DNA of 64,000 nucleotides from Antrihabitans stalactiti (GCF_012932915.1 NZ_VCQU01000001.1:248001-312000), one strand, 5' to 3'; counted from the stretch's first letter, positions 1-9,644 are shown. A program made the numbers and translations. Notes: generated from the sequence alone by a model not told the origin.

Positions 1-586
1 GAAACACAGTGATCACGCTGGCAACAGCAAGCAGCCACATCGCGACATGAATCGACCATTCGAGCCAGCCGATCTTCAAGTAGCCGCCGATTCCGGTGAA
101 TCCGGCGCCGACCAGGACAATGATCAGCCGGTCCGGCCGCTCGATCAACCCACCGTCCGCGGACAGTCCGCTCGCCTCGGCACGTGCCTTTGCGTACGAG
201 ATCACCTGCGAGGTGACCAGGCAGATCAGCGTCGCTACCAGCAGTTGCTTGCTGTGCTCGTGGTAGACGACCCACCACGCCAGGCCCGCGAAGATAGCGC
301 CGTCTGCGACGCGGTCACACGTGGCGTCGAGGACCGCCCCGTATTTCGTGCCGCCACCGCGAGCACGTGCCATCGCGCCGTCGAGCATGTCGAACATCAC
401 AAACATCCAGATCGCCATCGCACCCCAGAAGAGGTGGCCGCTGGGAAAGAGCGTGACTGCGGCGGCGATGGAGCACACGGTGCCGATGACGGTGACAGCG
501 TCAGGCGTCAAACCGGTGCTGTTCAGCGCTTTCCCCAGCGGAGCGGTCGCCTTGGAGACCGCAGCGCGCCCAAAGAAGCTCAGCAC
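1..586 (-). CDS. pgsA: Phosphatidylinositol phosphate synthase (CDP-alcohol phosphotransferase), 3' end cut by window
   Basis: Integral membrane enzyme that joins CDP-diacylglycerol and inositol 1-phosphate to give phosphatidylinositol phosphate, the precursor of PI, PIMs and lipoarabinomannan. The CDP-alcohol phosphotransferase signature D-G-x2-A-R-x8-G-x3-D-x3-D is complete (DGAMARARGGG, then GAVLDATCD), and the sequence follows mycobacterial PgsA1 closely (AEASGLSADGGLIERPDRL region). The GTG start is set by GGGAG eight bases upstream. It follows the HIT gene by 31 bases in the conserved thrS-HIT-pgsA operon. The C-terminus lies beyond base 1. The PI-phosphate substrate is inferred from this family and gene order. 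Confidence 0.93.
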   Translation of the reverse strand, partial: MLSFFGRAAVSKATAPLGKALNSTGLTPDAVTVIGTVCSIAAAVTLFPSGHLFWGAMAIWMFVMFDMLDGAMARARGGGTKYGAVLDATCDRVADGAIFAGLAWWVVYHEHSKQLLVATLICLVTSQVISYAKARAEASGLSADGGLIERPDRLIIVLVGAGFTGIGGYLKIGWLEWSIHVAMWLLAVASVITVF

Positions 587-617
587 CTATTTTTCTCCCG
601 TTCTGTTCGCGATCAAT

Positions 618-1163
618 CTAAGCGGTTTGGGCGGTCCATGCCTTGGCAAGTAGCTCCCGAGTTTCGCGGAGCAGCTGCGGCATCGTCTTCACTCCCCCGA
701 CGATTGTGATGAAGTTCGCGTCGCCACCCCACCGCGGTACGACGTGAAGGTGCAGGTGATCGGCCAACGATCCGCCTGCCACTCCGCCCAGATTGAGACC
801 GACATTGAACCCGTGCGGTCGCGAAACCGACTTCATCACTTTGATCGCCTGCTGCGTGAACGCCATCAATTCGGCGCTCTCCTCGAGGGTGAGATCTTCG
901 AGTTCGGCAACCTTGCGATACGGGACGATCATCATGTGGCCGGGGTTGTACGGGTACAGGTTGAGGACGCCGTAGACGTGCTCGCCTCGGGCGATGATCA
1001 ACCCGTCCTCGTCCGACATCGTCGGAATGTCGAGGAACGGCTCGCCCGTCGCATTAGCAGGCTTGACCGCCTCGGCGATATAGGACATCCGATGCGGCGT
1101 CCAGATGCGCTCCAGGCGGTCCGGGTCGCCTGCGCCACGGTCGATCAACGCGTCGTCGGTCAT
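618..1163 (-). CDS. HIT-family Ap4A phosphorylase
   Basis: A 181-residue cytosolic HIT protein. The histidine triad HLHLHVV lies at residues 136-142 with the nucleophilic His in the last triad position. Spacing of N124, G131 and S132 to the triad matches M. tuberculosis Rv2613c, which phosphorolyses diadenosine tetraphosphate to ADP and ATP. Its ATG overlaps the thrS stop by four bases (ATGA), so the two are translationally coupled. Co-location with thrS fits removal of Ap4A made by aminoacyl-tRNA synthetases; that link is inference. Confidence 0.92.
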   Translation of the reverse strand: MTDDALIDRGAGDPDRLERIWTPHRMSYIAEAVKPANATGEPFLDIPTMSDEDGLIIARGEHVYGVLNLYPYNPGHMMIVPYRKVAELEDLTLEESAELMAFTQQAIKVMKSVSRPHGFNVGLNLGGVAGGSLADHLHLHVVPRWGGDANFITIVGGVKTMPQLLRETRELLAKAWTAQTA

Positions 1164-3226
1164 GACGGTGCCACCTCGAAGGCTGCGGCGGTGGGCGAGG
1201 CATTCTCGCGCCGGTCGATCCAGTCGGCAATGGTGGCGACCGCGTCGGCGACCGGCACGCCGTTGACCTGGGTGCCGTCGCGGAAGCGGAAGCTCACCGC
1301 ACCGGCCGCGACATCGCGCTCGCCTGCCAGCAGCATGAACGGAACCTTCTGCGCGGTGTGGTTGAAGATCTTCTTCTGCATCCGGTCGTCGGTGGTGTCG
1401 ACCAGATTACGAATGCCCTTCTTGTGCAACAACTCCGATACGCCACGCAGGTGTTCGACGAACGGCTCGGCGACCGGAATCCCCACCACCTGCACCGGCG
1501 ACAACCATGCGGGGAACGCGCCGGCATAGTGCTCGGTCAGTACGCCGAAGAAGCGCTCGATCGAGCCGAACAGCGCGCGGTGGATCATCACTGGACGTTG
1601 CTTGGAGCCGTCGGAGGCGGTGTATTCGAGCTCGAACCGCTCGGGCTGGTTGAAATCGAGCTGGATTGTCGACATCTGCCAGTTGCGGCCCAGCGCGTCT
1701 CTCGTCTGCACCGAAATCTTGGGACCGTAGAACGCGGCGCCACCTGGATCCGGGACAAGCTCCAGCCCTGATGCTCGACCCACCTCCTCGAGCACCGCAG
1801 TCGCTTCTTCCCACGTCTCGTCCGAACCGACGAACTTCTTCGGGTCCTTGGTCGACAGCTCGAGGTAGAAATCGTCGAGTCCGTAGTCCTTGAGCAGATC
1901 GAGGACGAAGTTCAGGATCGTGGTCAGCTCGTCGCGCATCTGATCGCGCGTGCAGTAGATGTGCGAGTCGTCCTGGGTCATGCCGCGCACTCGGGTCAAC
2001 CCGTGAATCACGCCGGACTTCTCGTACCGGTAGACCGACCCGAATTCGAACATTCGCAACGGCAGTTCGCGATACGACCGCCCACGTGACCGGAAGATCA
2101 AGTTGTGCATCGGGCAGTTCATCGGCTTGACGTAGTAGTCCTGCCCCGGCTTGCGGATAGTTCCGTCGTCGTTGTGTTCCGCGTCGAGGTGCATCGCCGG
2201 GAACATGCCCTCCTTGTACCACTCGAGGTGACCCGAGACCTCGAACAGATTGGCCTTGGTGATGTGCGGAGTGCTTACGAATTCGTAGCCGGCGGCGACG
2301 TGCCTGCTGCGCGAGTAGTCCTCCAACTCCTTGCGGATGATGCCGCCCTTCGGGTGGAAGACCGGCAGCCCGGAGCCCAGCTCGTCGGGGAAGCTGAACA
2401 GGTCGAGCTCGAGCCCGAGCTTGCGGTGATCGCGCTTCTCGGCTTCCTCGAGCAGCCGCATGTGCTCTTCGAGCGCTTCCGTCGACTCCCATGCGGTCCC
2501 GTAGATCCGCTGCAAGTCTTCCCGGCTCTGATCGCCACGCCAATACGCCGCCGAGCTGCGGGTCAGCTTGAATGCCGGAATGTGCTTGGTGGTCGGCAGG
2601 TGCGGGCCGCGGCAGAGGTCTTTCCAGACCAGCTCGCCGGTACGCGGATCGAGGTTGTCGTAAATCGTCAACTCATTCTTGTCGAGGTCATTGCCGCCGA
2701 CCTCCATCACCTCGGGATCGTCGACACCGCTCTTGTCGGTGATGAGCTCGAGCTTGAACGGCTCGCCTGCAAGCTCGACCTGCGCCGATTCCACGTCGGT
2801 CACGCGCCGCGAAAACCGCTGCGAACCTTTGACGATCTTGCGCATGCGGGTCTCGAGCTTGGCGAGATCCTCCGGTGTGAACGGCCGATCGACCCGGAAG
2901 TCGTAATAGAAGCCGTCTTTGATCGGCGGACCGATACCGAGCTTCGCCTCGGGAAACTCCTGCTGGACCGCTTGGGCGAGGACGTGGGCCGCCGAGTGCC
3001 GGATGACACTGCGACCGTCGTCGGTATCGGCCGCAACCGGCTCCACCTCGGCGTCGACCTCGGGGGTCCACGCAAGGTCCTTGAGCTGGCCCTCGGCATC
3101 GCGCACGACGACGATCGCGTCGGGGCCCTTGCTGGGCAGACCTGCCTCCCGCACTGCTGCAGCCGCCGTCGTCCCAGCCGGCACCCGAAGAAGGGCGGCT
3201 GACGTTGGCTGGGCTGGGATGCTCAC
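1160..3226 (-). CDS. thrS: Threonyl-tRNA synthetase
   Basis: Class II synthetase charging tRNA-Thr, 688 residues, the usual full length. It has an N-terminal TGS domain (about 1-70), the editing domain with H77, H81, C205 and H209 (HSAAH and CRGPH), and the catalytic core with zinc ligands C371 and H422 spaced exactly as C334/H385 of the E. coli enzyme. Motif 2 lies near residue 393 and an anticodon-binding domain at the C-terminus. GTG start with AGGAG nine bases upstream. It leads the thrS-HIT-pgsA operon, and only 60 bases separate it from the upstream gene, leaving little room for a leader. Confidence 0.98.
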   Translation of the reverse strand: MSIPAQPTSAALLRVPAGTTAAAAVREAGLPSKGPDAIVVVRDAEGQLKDLAWTPEVDAEVEPVAADTDDGRSVIRHSAAHVLAQAVQQEFPEAKLGIGPPIKDGFYYDFRVDRPFTPEDLAKLETRMRKIVKGSQRFSRRVTDVESAQVELAGEPFKLELITDKSGVDDPEVMEVGGNDLDKNELTIYDNLDPRTGELVWKDLCRGPHLPTTKHIPAFKLTRSSAAYWRGDQSREDLQRIYGTAWESTEALEEHMRLLEEAEKRDHRKLGLELDLFSFPDELGSGLPVFHPKGGIIRKELEDYSRSRHVAAGYEFVSTPHITKANLFEVSGHLEWYKEGMFPAMHLDAEHNDDGTIRKPGQDYYVKPMNCPMHNLIFRSRGRSYRELPLRMFEFGSVYRYEKSGVIHGLTRVRGMTQDDSHIYCTRDQMRDELTTILNFVLDLLKDYGLDDFYLELSTKDPKKFVGSDETWEEATAVLEEVGRASGLELVPDPGGAAFYGPKISVQTRDALGRNWQMSTIQLDFNQPERFELEYTASDGSKQRPVMIHRALFGSIERFFGVLTEHYAGAFPAWLSPVQVVGIPVAEPFVEHLRGVSELLHKKGIRNLVDTTDDRMQKKIFNHTAQKVPFMLLAGERDVAAGAVSFRFRDGTQVNGVPVADAVATIADWIDRRENASPTAAAFEVAPS

Positions 3227-3286
3227 GGCGGGGTACTCCTGAAAGTTGGGTGTATTGCCGAACGACAGTCTTCCGGCGCACTCATG

Positions 3287-3928
3287 CTATCGGCCGCGGC
3301 GAACGAATTCAGTCAGCAGCCCCGCCCGTTCATCTGGTAGACGGCGTGGACAGCTGATGCATTTGCCTGCACCAGCCGTCTCGTAGATCAGGCAGCACGA
3401 CGTTCGGTGTACGAAGGTCCGGCCGTCGACCTCCACAAATCGGGGTGTCGGCATCACATCGCCGACCGCTTCGGCGATGCGCAGGGCAAGTGCAGGACCG
3501 GCAGCGCGATCGGCGTCGAGTGCACAATTGCCCAGCGCATCAGCAGCGATAGCCCACAGCGCAGGTGCACCGGCACCGCTGACGGCGGCGACCGTATCGA
3601 CGATCGATGTGACTGTTGCGCGCACGGATGCCGCGAACTCCTCGGGGCCGCCGACAGTCGCACCGATCTGGACCGAGGCGAGGCCACCGTCGGGCCGGAC
3701 CGCGCACGTCACGCTCGACAATGCGAGGTCAGGAGCCACACCGGTATCGCTCAGCATGCGAAGAGGAGGTCCGAGCAGGGTCGAACTCGCCATGTACCAC
3801 CAGACCGTTCCGACGACGCGAACATCGTCGCCCGCCCAGCTGCGACCGAGTTCAGCGAGCCGCGCGGCGACCCAATCACGTTCTGCGAGTGCGGTTCCCG
3901 CGATCAGAATAGGGGGCTCTGCAACCAT
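3287..3928 (-). CDS. FhuF-like [2Fe-2S] ferric-reductase-type protein
   Basis: A 213-residue protein ending in the FhuF signature C-C-x10-C-x2-C (C178, C179, C190, C193; segment SCCLIYETAGAGKCISC), which binds the unusual [2Fe-2S] centre of ferric siderophore reductases. The start chosen is the ATG at 3928, giving MVAEPPILIAG; longer in-frame versions run through the upstream gene in another frame and look non-coding there. It overlaps the end of the PGPGW gene by 25 bases. A role in reductive iron release is inferred from the motif; no siderophore gene is adjacent. Confidence 0.8.
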   Translation of the reverse strand: MVAEPPILIAGTALAERDWVAARLAELGRSWAGDDVRVVGTVWWYMASSTLLGPPLRMLSDTGVAPDLALSSVTCAVRPDGGLASVQIGATVGGPEEFAASVRATVTSIVDTVAAVSGAGAPALWAIAADALGNCALDADRAAGPALALRIAEAVGDVMPTPRFVEVDGRTFVHRTSCCLIYETAGAGKCISCPRRLPDERAGLLTEFVRRGR

Positions 3929-4317
3929 GGCCAGTCGAGCCCGAACCACCCGCCGACCATCGCGAACGTGTTGAGCAGCCACAGCGCGGCAATCGTGATG
4001 GCGAAGGTGAGCAGCGCACTCACACCTTTCACGATGAACGACTGCCTGCCGTACCACTCCATGGTCTTGTCGTAGCGATCTTTCACCCAGCCGAGCAGCC
4101 GCTGCGCCCACTCGAACTCCGATGCCAGAATCCCGAGCCCCGCGAAAACGATCAGCCAACCAGGACCCACGAACGGGATGCAGATGATGCCGATGATGAG
4201 GACGACGACACCCACGACACCGATGACGATGCGATAGATCATGTCGTTCTTCGGGTTCTCGGCGATCTTGGCCCGACGCTGCTGCCAGGGGCCCGATGAA
4301 TCGTCGCTGTCGCTCAT
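3904..4317 (-). CDS. PGPGW-type (TIGR02611) membrane protein
   Basis: 137 residues, two to three transmembrane segments. The core GIICIPFVGPGWLIVFAGL is the hallmark of the actinobacterial TIGR02611/PGPGW family, followed by the typical FEWAQRLLGWVKDRYD amphipathic stretch. Function is unknown for the family. The start overlaps the stop of the polysaccharide deacetylase by four bases (ATGA) and the 3' end runs 25 bases into the FhuF-like gene, so the three genes should be one transcript. Confidence 0.85.
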   Translation of the reverse strand: MSDSDDSSGPWQQRRAKIAENPKNDMIYRIVIGVVGVVVLIIGIICIPFVGPGWLIVFAGLGILASEFEWAQRLLGWVKDRYDKTMEWYGRQSFIVKGVSALLTFAITIAALWLLNTFAMVGGWFGLDWPWLQSPLF

Positions 4318-5084
4318 ACGAGTGGGAGTAGCACGTCGTTGAGCGTGACCAAACGCAAGCTGCGCTCCTTGATGATGTCGACCAACTGGCCGTATACGTG
4401 CGTGATAGCCGGGGCGTTGGCGTGGCAGAGCACGATCCCCCGGTTCTTGAAGTGTGTGCGAGCCAGCTCGACGATGGCCTTCTCGTCGAATCTGTTCTGG
4501 GGGTACTCCTCGAGCTGCCCCGACCAGTTCAACGCAATCTTGTAACCCAGATCGCTGGCGACCTGGTCGACGAGGGGGTTCTGATTGCCGTAGGGCGCGC
4601 GGTAGTACGGCCGACCGTCGACGCCGTAATTGTTACGCAGGAAGTCCGAGGTTCTGTTCAGTTGGTCCGCGATCGCGCCCGCAGGCAGCTTGACCAGATC
4701 GGGGTGATCCCACGTGTGATTGGCGAGCTGAATCTGACCGGAATCGACCAAGGGCCGCAAGGCATCTCGGTGGATCGACCACGACGGGTAGGAGGCAGTC
4801 ACAAAAAACGTGAAGCGGAGGCCGGTATCTCGGGCGAACTGAATCCACGATGCGACCACCCCAGCGTCGCGACCGTCGTCGACGGTCAGCGCCATCGCGC
4901 CATCAGGCCCGGGGAGCCACTTCAGTGTTTGCGGCCCGATCGGATTCATCGGCAGCGGCGGTAGCGGTACATCGACGCCGGGGAGGATCGGCACGCCACC
5001 AGCTGCGCCCTCGCCGATAGCGACACCACCGAGCGCCGCAGCGGTCCCCGCCGCCAGCATCGTCAAAAAGTGTCGTCTGTCCAT
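4314..5084 (-). CDS. Secreted polysaccharide deacetylase (NodB-fold)
   Basis: 256 residues with a twin-arginine leader (RRHFLTMLAAG), so probably exported folded. The NodB metal-dependent deacetylase motifs are present: TVDDG with D69/D70 for the usual TFDDG, H123 and H127 in NHTWDHPDL, and RAPYG. These define carbohydrate-esterase family 4 enzymes acting on N-acetylated cell-wall glycans. First gene of the three-gene overlapping set read toward thrS; divergent from the adenylate cyclase. The substrate cannot be told from sequence. Confidence 0.88.
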   Translation of the reverse strand: MDRRHFLTMLAAGTAAALGGVAIGEGAAGGVPILPGVDVPLPPLPMNPIGPQTLKWLPGPDGAMALTVDDGRDAGVVASWIQFARDTGLRFTFFVTASYPSWSIHRDALRPLVDSGQIQLANHTWDHPDLVKLPAGAIADQLNRTSDFLRNNYGVDGRPYYRAPYGNQNPLVDQVASDLGYKIALNWSGQLEEYPQNRFDEKAIVELARTHFKNRGIVLCHANAPAITHVYGQLVDIIKERSLRLVTLNDVLLPLV

Positions 5085-5198
5085 CTCTCCCCTTCGAAAT
5101 TTTGCCGGCGAGGTAGCGCACCGGCAGCAGATCGACCATTCAATCTAGCCGACATGAATGAACATCGACGGGAAGGTGTCGCGTGGTACACCGTATCC

Positions 5199-6698
5199 AT
5201 GACCGGAGCCGAGGTTCGCGCTGATCGCGCGCGCGCGACTCGGCACCTGTGGGTGCGCTACATGGCTGGGTTGGCACTCTCCAACACTCTCGCAGCAATC
5301 GATACTGCCGTGGTACTCGTCTTGCTCTATCGCGGCTCGGACGAGACCGACCTGTTGACCACCAAGAACATCGTCGTTCTCTCACTCATCATTGTCGGCG
5401 GCGCCATCGGCGGCTCGGCTCTCGGCGGCTGGATCGTCTTCCGGCCACTGCGCTGGTACGCGACCGGTGAACCACCGACCCCGGCGCAACGACGTGCGGC
5501 GTTACTGATGTCGGTCCGGGAGACCGGCGTGCACATCTTCATCTGGACCACCGGCGGAGTGCTGTTCATCATCGCGAATCTGGACGCCGGTCCGAATGTG
5601 ATCACGATGATCGCCCTCGCTGTCCTGTTCGGCGGTTCCGCCACCGCGTGCATGGGCTACCTCGTCACCGAGCGGACCCTTCGGCCCGTGATCGCGGCCG
5701 CGATGAGCCCGGACCTCACGTGCAGTCCGACGCCCGGCGTTCACTCCCGACTGATGATCACCTGGCTCCTGTGTTCGGCTCTGCCGACGTCGGCGATTGC
5801 GTTTATCGTCATCGCGAAGTTCGCAGGATTCATCATCCCGTCGACGGCGCAGACGGAAGTGCCGATAGTCCTGCTCACTGCTGTGTCATTGATCGCAGGC
5901 TTCCGCGCGACACGGCTCGTATCGCGGTCGGTGTCCGATCCCGTCGTCGAGGTCGGAGCGGCGATGGGGGCGGTGGAGACCGGGCGCATCGATACGAGGG
6001 TCGACGTGTACGACTCGTCTGAAATCGGCCGTCTACAAACGGGTTTCAACAAAATGGTGGCGGGTCTCGCCGAACGTGAGCGGTTACGCGACTTGTTCGG
6101 AAGGCATGTCGGCCATGACGTCGCACGGCGCGCTATCGAGCAGGACGCACTGTTGTCCGGCGACGTCCGCAACGCCGCTGTGCTGTTCATCGATCTCGTC
6201 GGATCCACCTCGCTCGCAGCGACACAGCCACCCGACGCGGTTGCCGCGGTGCTCAACGACTTCTTCCGGATCGTGGTCGCGGCAGTCGACGATCACCACG
6301 GTCTTATCAACAAGTTCGAAGGCGACGCCGCGCTCGCGATATTCGGTGCGCCACTTGCGGTAGACGACTCGGCGGGCGCCGCGCTCTCGACCGCGCGCCG
6401 GCTGCAGAAAGACCTGCGGGTGCTGCACGGCGTCGACTTCGGAATCGGAGTGTCCGCCGGAAAAGTCTTCGCTGGAAACATCGGCGCGGAGAATCGTTAC
6501 GAATACACCGTCATCGGTGATCCGGTCAACGAGGCCGCGCGGCTGACCGATCTCGCCAAGTCGCGGGACGGTCGGGTGCTGGCCGCGCAAGTCGCTGTCG
6601 ATGAAGCCGATCGATCCGAAGCCGATCATTGGCAGCCGTGCGGAAGCACGGTGCTTCGTGGCCGGACCGCATCGACCGAGTACTTCGAACCCGTGTAG
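5199..6698 (+). CDS. Membrane class III adenylate cyclase (6TM-HAMP-CHD)
   Basis: About 499 residues: six predicted membrane segments (to about 230), a HAMP linker (about 235-290) and a class III cyclase domain. Metal-binding D332 (FIDLVGSTS) and D376 (KFEGDAA), adenine-contacting K372 and the VIGDPVNEAARL transition-state Asn/Arg segment are all intact, so an active cAMP-forming enzyme is expected. The architecture matches mycobacterial Rv3645 and Rv1318c-Rv1320c. The ATG at 5199 is preferred; an in-frame ATG at 5154 is possible, and neither has a strong ribosome site. Confidence 0.9.
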   Translation: MTGAEVRADRARATRHLWVRYMAGLALSNTLAAIDTAVVLVLLYRGSDETDLLTTKNIVVLSLIIVGGAIGGSALGGWIVFRPLRWYATGEPPTPAQRRAALLMSVRETGVHIFIWTTGGVLFIIANLDAGPNVITMIALAVLFGGSATACMGYLVTERTLRPVIAAAMSPDLTCSPTPGVHSRLMITWLLCSALPTSAIAFIVIAKFAGFIIPSTAQTEVPIVLLTAVSLIAGFRATRLVSRSVSDPVVEVGAAMGAVETGRIDTRVDVYDSSEIGRLQTGFNKMVAGLAERERLRDLFGRHVGHDVARRAIEQDALLSGDVRNAAVLFIDLVGSTSLAATQPPDAVAAVLNDFFRIVVAAVDDHHGLINKFEGDAALAIFGAPLAVDDSAGAALSTARRLQKDLRVLHGVDFGIGVSAGKVFAGNIGAENRYEYTVIGDPVNEAARLTDLAKSRDGRVLAAQVAVDEADRSEADHWQPCGSTVLRGRTASTEYFEPV

Positions 6699-6747
6699 GG
6701 CGAAGTAGCGACACGAAAAGAGGGTTCTGCCACTTAGGCTGAAACCT

Positions 6748-8589
6748 GTGCGGGTTCACAGCGTCAGGCAGCTACGTTTCCCGTGGCTGAAGACGCGGTC
6801 GGCTCTTTCGGCGCCTTACCTAATGGCCCGAACAACGGGCGGGCTGTTCGCGCTGTCCGGAGCGCTCGGCGCGACGATCACCGCGCTGCTGCCGCAAGAC
6901 TCGCCGGAGGTTGCCAAGCTGTACCCGGTCGCTTTCGGCTGCATCCTGATCGGCATTGCCCTCGTGCTCTGGGGCAGGCACCTGCGCCTGGTGCACTTCG
7001 AGCTACTCAGCCTTGTGGGGACCGCAATGCTGTCGGGTGCCATCGGCTGGAGCCCGACAAGCACGATCGCGCAGTCGATGTCGGCATTCTCCTGCCTGAT
7101 CGCCCTCAATGCGGCCTTCTTCTTCCCCTGGCTGCACGCGATCGTGCTGATGGTGGTGCAAGGCGTGGCGAGCATGGCGATCCTCGGCTTACGCGACGAC
7201 CTGCCCTGGTGGATCGGGCTGGCTGCGACGTCGTCCATGTTCATCGTCGGGGGGACTGTCGGAGTGCTGGGCCGAATGGCGTCGGACGCCGATATCGATC
7301 CCTTGACCGGGCTCGCGAACCGGCGTGGGTTTCGCCGCGGTCTGAACATTGCAATCGCACGAGGTGTGCGCAGTGGCGTCCCACCAGTCATCGCCTTCCT
7401 CGACCTCGACCGATTCAAAGCGATCAACGACGAGTACGGCCACCGCGCTGGGGACGACATGCTGCGGCAAGTCGCCGAGGCGTGGAAGGTTCAGGTCGGC
7501 AGAGACGACCTCCTCGCGCGGTACGGCGGCGACGAATTCGCGTTGCTGATGCCGAATGCCACCGAGCGCGATGCCGTCGAACTGACCGCGCGCCTACGAG
7601 CCGCCATCTCGTTGGGATGCACGGCCGGCGTCGCGGCGTGGCATCCGGGCGACACGACCTCCGTTCTGGTCGGCCGTGCCGACGTCGCTCTCTATCGGGC
7701 CAAACAGGCTGGTCGCAATCGGACCATGCTCGAATCGAAGAATCCCTCCGTCCTCGCAGACGAACTGCGCGCCGCGTTGGCGCAGGACCTGCTCGACGTC
7801 CACTATCAGCCGATCTTCTCGATTCCTGCGCCCAGCAGGATCGTGGGAATCGAAGCGCTCGTACGCTTTCCGACGTCGAGCCAGCCCGACACGACGCTCG
7901 ACGAGGCGATCCGAGTCGCCGAACAAAGCGATTTGATTCGCGGGATCGACATGTTCGTGCTTCGCCACGCGTGCACCGACGCCGTTGCTCTGGACCAGTC
8001 CCCCGACACGTCGGTGCGGTTCCTGCATGTCAACGTGTCGGGTTTGGTACTCGCCGACTCCACCTATTCCGAAGTCGTCGCCGATATTCTCGCCGCCACA
8101 GGCTGGCCAGCAGATCGGTTGGTACTGGAAGTCACCGAGACCGCCCTCGACGCCGAAACACCGTCGGCGTTCGAGAACATATGTCGAATTCGCAAGGCAG
8201 GCAGTCGCATTGCGATCGACGACTTCGGAACGGGCTATTCGTCGCTGAGCCGATTGGAGACCATGCCGGTCGACATGGTGAAACTCGACGGCTCCTTCGT
8301 GCGGTCTATCACCGAGGAGTCCGGACGACCACGGCTCCTCGCGGGCATCGCCTCGCTGTGTGCCGCGTTGAACATGCCGGTCGTCGTCGAGGGTGTCGAG
8401 ACTGCATACCAGGCCGCGGTGCTCGCCGATCTCGGTTACTCACTCGCACAAGGCTTTCACCTGGGTCGACCAGTTCCGGCTGCCGAGTTGAGCCGAATCA
8501 CACCGCGCGGTTTAGAGCTTCACCAACCCAGTGTCCCCGGGGCTCCCTTGAACGGACCGGTGACCCGCGACGTGATCCATCCACCATAG
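6748..8589 (+). CDS. Membrane GGDEF-EAL cyclic-di-GMP enzyme
   Basis: 613 residues: a hydrophobic sensor of five to six membrane segments (about 20-170), GGDEF domain (GGDEF at 260-264) and EAL domain (EAL at 369-371). Both sites look complete; the EAL part keeps NVSG, EVTET, the DDFGTGYS loop, VKLDGSF and VVEGVET, so it may both make and break c-di-GMP. The RxxD inhibitory site is absent (GRDD at the expected place). GTG start; a TAGGCT -10 element seven bases upstream would give a leaderless message. It lies 49 bases after the cyclase. The 3' end overlaps the convergent DUF427 gene by 70 bases. Confidence 0.93.
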   Translation: MRVHSVRQLRFPWLKTRSALSAPYLMARTTGGLFALSGALGATITALLPQDSPEVAKLYPVAFGCILIGIALVLWGRHLRLVHFELLSLVGTAMLSGAIGWSPTSTIAQSMSAFSCLIALNAAFFFPWLHAIVLMVVQGVASMAILGLRDDLPWWIGLAATSSMFIVGGTVGVLGRMASDADIDPLTGLANRRGFRRGLNIAIARGVRSGVPPVIAFLDLDRFKAINDEYGHRAGDDMLRQVAEAWKVQVGRDDLLARYGGDEFALLMPNATERDAVELTARLRAAISLGCTAGVAAWHPGDTTSVLVGRADVALYRAKQAGRNRTMLESKNPSVLADELRAALAQDLLDVHYQPIFSIPAPSRIVGIEALVRFPTSSQPDTTLDEAIRVAEQSDLIRGIDMFVLRHACTDAVALDQSPDTSVRFLHVNVSGLVLADSTYSEVVADILAATGWPADRLVLEVTETALDAETPSAFENICRIRKAGSRIAIDDFGTGYSSLSRLETMPVDMVKLDGSFVRSITEESGRPRLLAGIASLCAALNMPVVVEGVETAYQAAVLADLGYSLAQGFHLGRPVPAAELSRITPRGLELHQPSVPGAPLNGPVTRDVIHPP

Positions 8590-8990
8590 AAGTCACCCTC
8601 CTGGGCCTGCACCTGCTCGCCGTCGACGAGGCAGCGATCGACCTTGCCGGGGTAGATCGCCACGTGGCCGAGCAGCGCGGCGAAGCGGGGCTCGGGCGCG
8701 GGATAGGTCCAGGCACCGGCGCGGACGGTCCGGTCGGCAGTCACGAGGTCGAAGTAGGACGCCAAGCCCTTCCACTCGCACATCGTGCGGCCCGGCACCG
8801 GCACCAAGACGCCGTCGGCGAAGGAACCGATCGGCAGGTAGTACGTCGGCGGGTGGCTGGTCTCGCAGATGCGGTACGACGACGACGTCTCGGCGATGCG
8901 TTCGCCGCCCAACTCGATGACGAGACGCTCGTCGCTGTGCTCGATCGACGGCGGTCGTGGGTAGTCCCACACATTCTCGACAGGCCGCAT
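8520..8990 (-). CDS. DUF427 protein
   Basis: 156 residues covering a complete DUF427 domain (VWDYPRPP, CETSHPPTYYLP, CEWKGLASYFDL, GTLGW terminus). Biochemistry of the family is not established. The start at MRPVENVWDYPRPP fits the usual family N-terminus and has AAGG eight bases upstream; the open frame further upstream lacks family similarity and would run into the divergent Rieske gene. Its last 70 bases are antisense to the end of the GGDEF-EAL gene. Confidence 0.88.
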   Translation of the reverse strand: MRPVENVWDYPRPPSIEHSDERLVIELGGERIAETSSSYRICETSHPPTYYLPIGSFADGVLVPVPGRTMCEWKGLASYFDLVTADRTVRAGAWTYPAPEPRFAALLGHVAIYPGKVDRCLVDGEQVQAQEGDFYGGWITSRVTGPFKGAPGTLGW

Positions 8991-9089
8991 GCCTTCGACC
9001 TTAGCCTCGGCGAGTACACGATCTCCGCGGAACCTTCCCACTGCTCGAGTAGCCACGCGTACCGTTTGTCTGGCGAGAAAGGCGGCCAC

Positions 9090-9428
9090 ATGCGCAGAAC
9101 TGTTCGTGCCTCCGAGGTGCCACCCGGATCGGTTATCGGCGTCGGCGAGTACGCCGTAGGAAACAACGGTGAGTACTTCGCGGTCGGACGCAAATGCCGG
9201 CACCTGCGCGCCGATCTCGCGGGCGGCAGCATCGACCCAGACGGCTGCCTGGTCTGCCCTTGGCACGGCGCGAAGTACGACGTGAAAACCGGACGGATGG
9301 TGCGGGGTCCACAGGGCATCTTCGCAAAGATTCCGAAGCTGGACTCGGCAGTCAAACTACTTACCCGCGCCTTCCCGCTCGATCGCGGATACGTCCGCCA
9401 GGTGGGTGACGATCTCACGATCGAATGA
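9090..9428 (+). CDS. Rieske [2Fe-2S] protein
   Basis: 112 residues, the size of a stand-alone Rieske ferredoxin. The ligands C-x-H and C-x2-H (CRH, then 17 residues, then CPWH) are intact. Preceded by GAGAAAGGCGG, which fixes the ATG. Divergent from DUF427 with a 99-base shared upstream region. No oxygenase is adjacent, so the electron partner is unknown. Confidence 0.88.
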   Translation: MRRTVRASEVPPGSVIGVGEYAVGNNGEYFAVGRKCRHLRADLAGGSIDPDGCLVCPWHGAKYDVKTGRMVRGPQGIFAKIPKLDSAVKLLTRAFPLDRGYVRQVGDDLTIE

Positions 9429-9497
9429 GCGCACCCCAGTTAGGCGTACGGTCATGGTTAACGGGACCATTCAGGTTCTCCAAGCTAGGGACCTACA

Positions 9498-9632
9498 GTG
9501 GCCGACAAATCTCCCCGTAACTCCATGTCGAAGAAATCTGGCAAATCGCTGAAAGAGAAGCGCGCGGACAAGCGCGGAAAATCTGCCGAGCAGACCGGCA
9601 TCGAGAAGGCAGTGCACCCCAAGAAGGGCTGA
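9498..9632 (+). CDS. Small conserved basic protein (44 aa)
   Basis: GTG-started frame encoding 44 residues rich in Lys, Arg and Ser (VADKSPRNSMSKKSGKSLKE at the start). Short Lys-rich proteins of this shape recur in actinobacterial genomes without known function. It is followed at once by a strong factor-independent terminator, which supports its being a real transcription unit. DNA or RNA binding is suggested only by charge. Confidence 0.75.
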   Translation: MADKSPRNSMSKKSGKSLKEKRADKRGKSAEQTGIEKAVHPKKG

Positions 9633-9644
9633 CCGCCAGATTGA

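Noticed and set aside
2105-3202. 365-codon frame antisense to thrS
   Set aside because: Opposite an intact synthetase; composition typical of a high-GC shadow.
3227-3286. T-box or leader riboswitch before thrS
   Set aside because: Only 60 bases between genes and no T-box-like structure or stem-loop pair visible.
4056-4159. N-terminal extension of the FhuF-like gene to 4159
   Set aside because: It would overlap most of the PGPGW gene and has no family similarity; the ATG at 3928 fits.
7489-7540. RxxD inhibitory site before GGDEF in the GGDEF-EAL protein
   Set aside because: The residues at the right distance read GRDD with Gly where Arg is needed.
6783-9428. Very long open frame (881 codons) spanning the GGDEF-EAL gene and the Rieske gene
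   Set aside because: Only its last 112 codons (9090-9428) look like a protein; the rest is Arg-rich high-GC shadow of the GGDEF-EAL frame.
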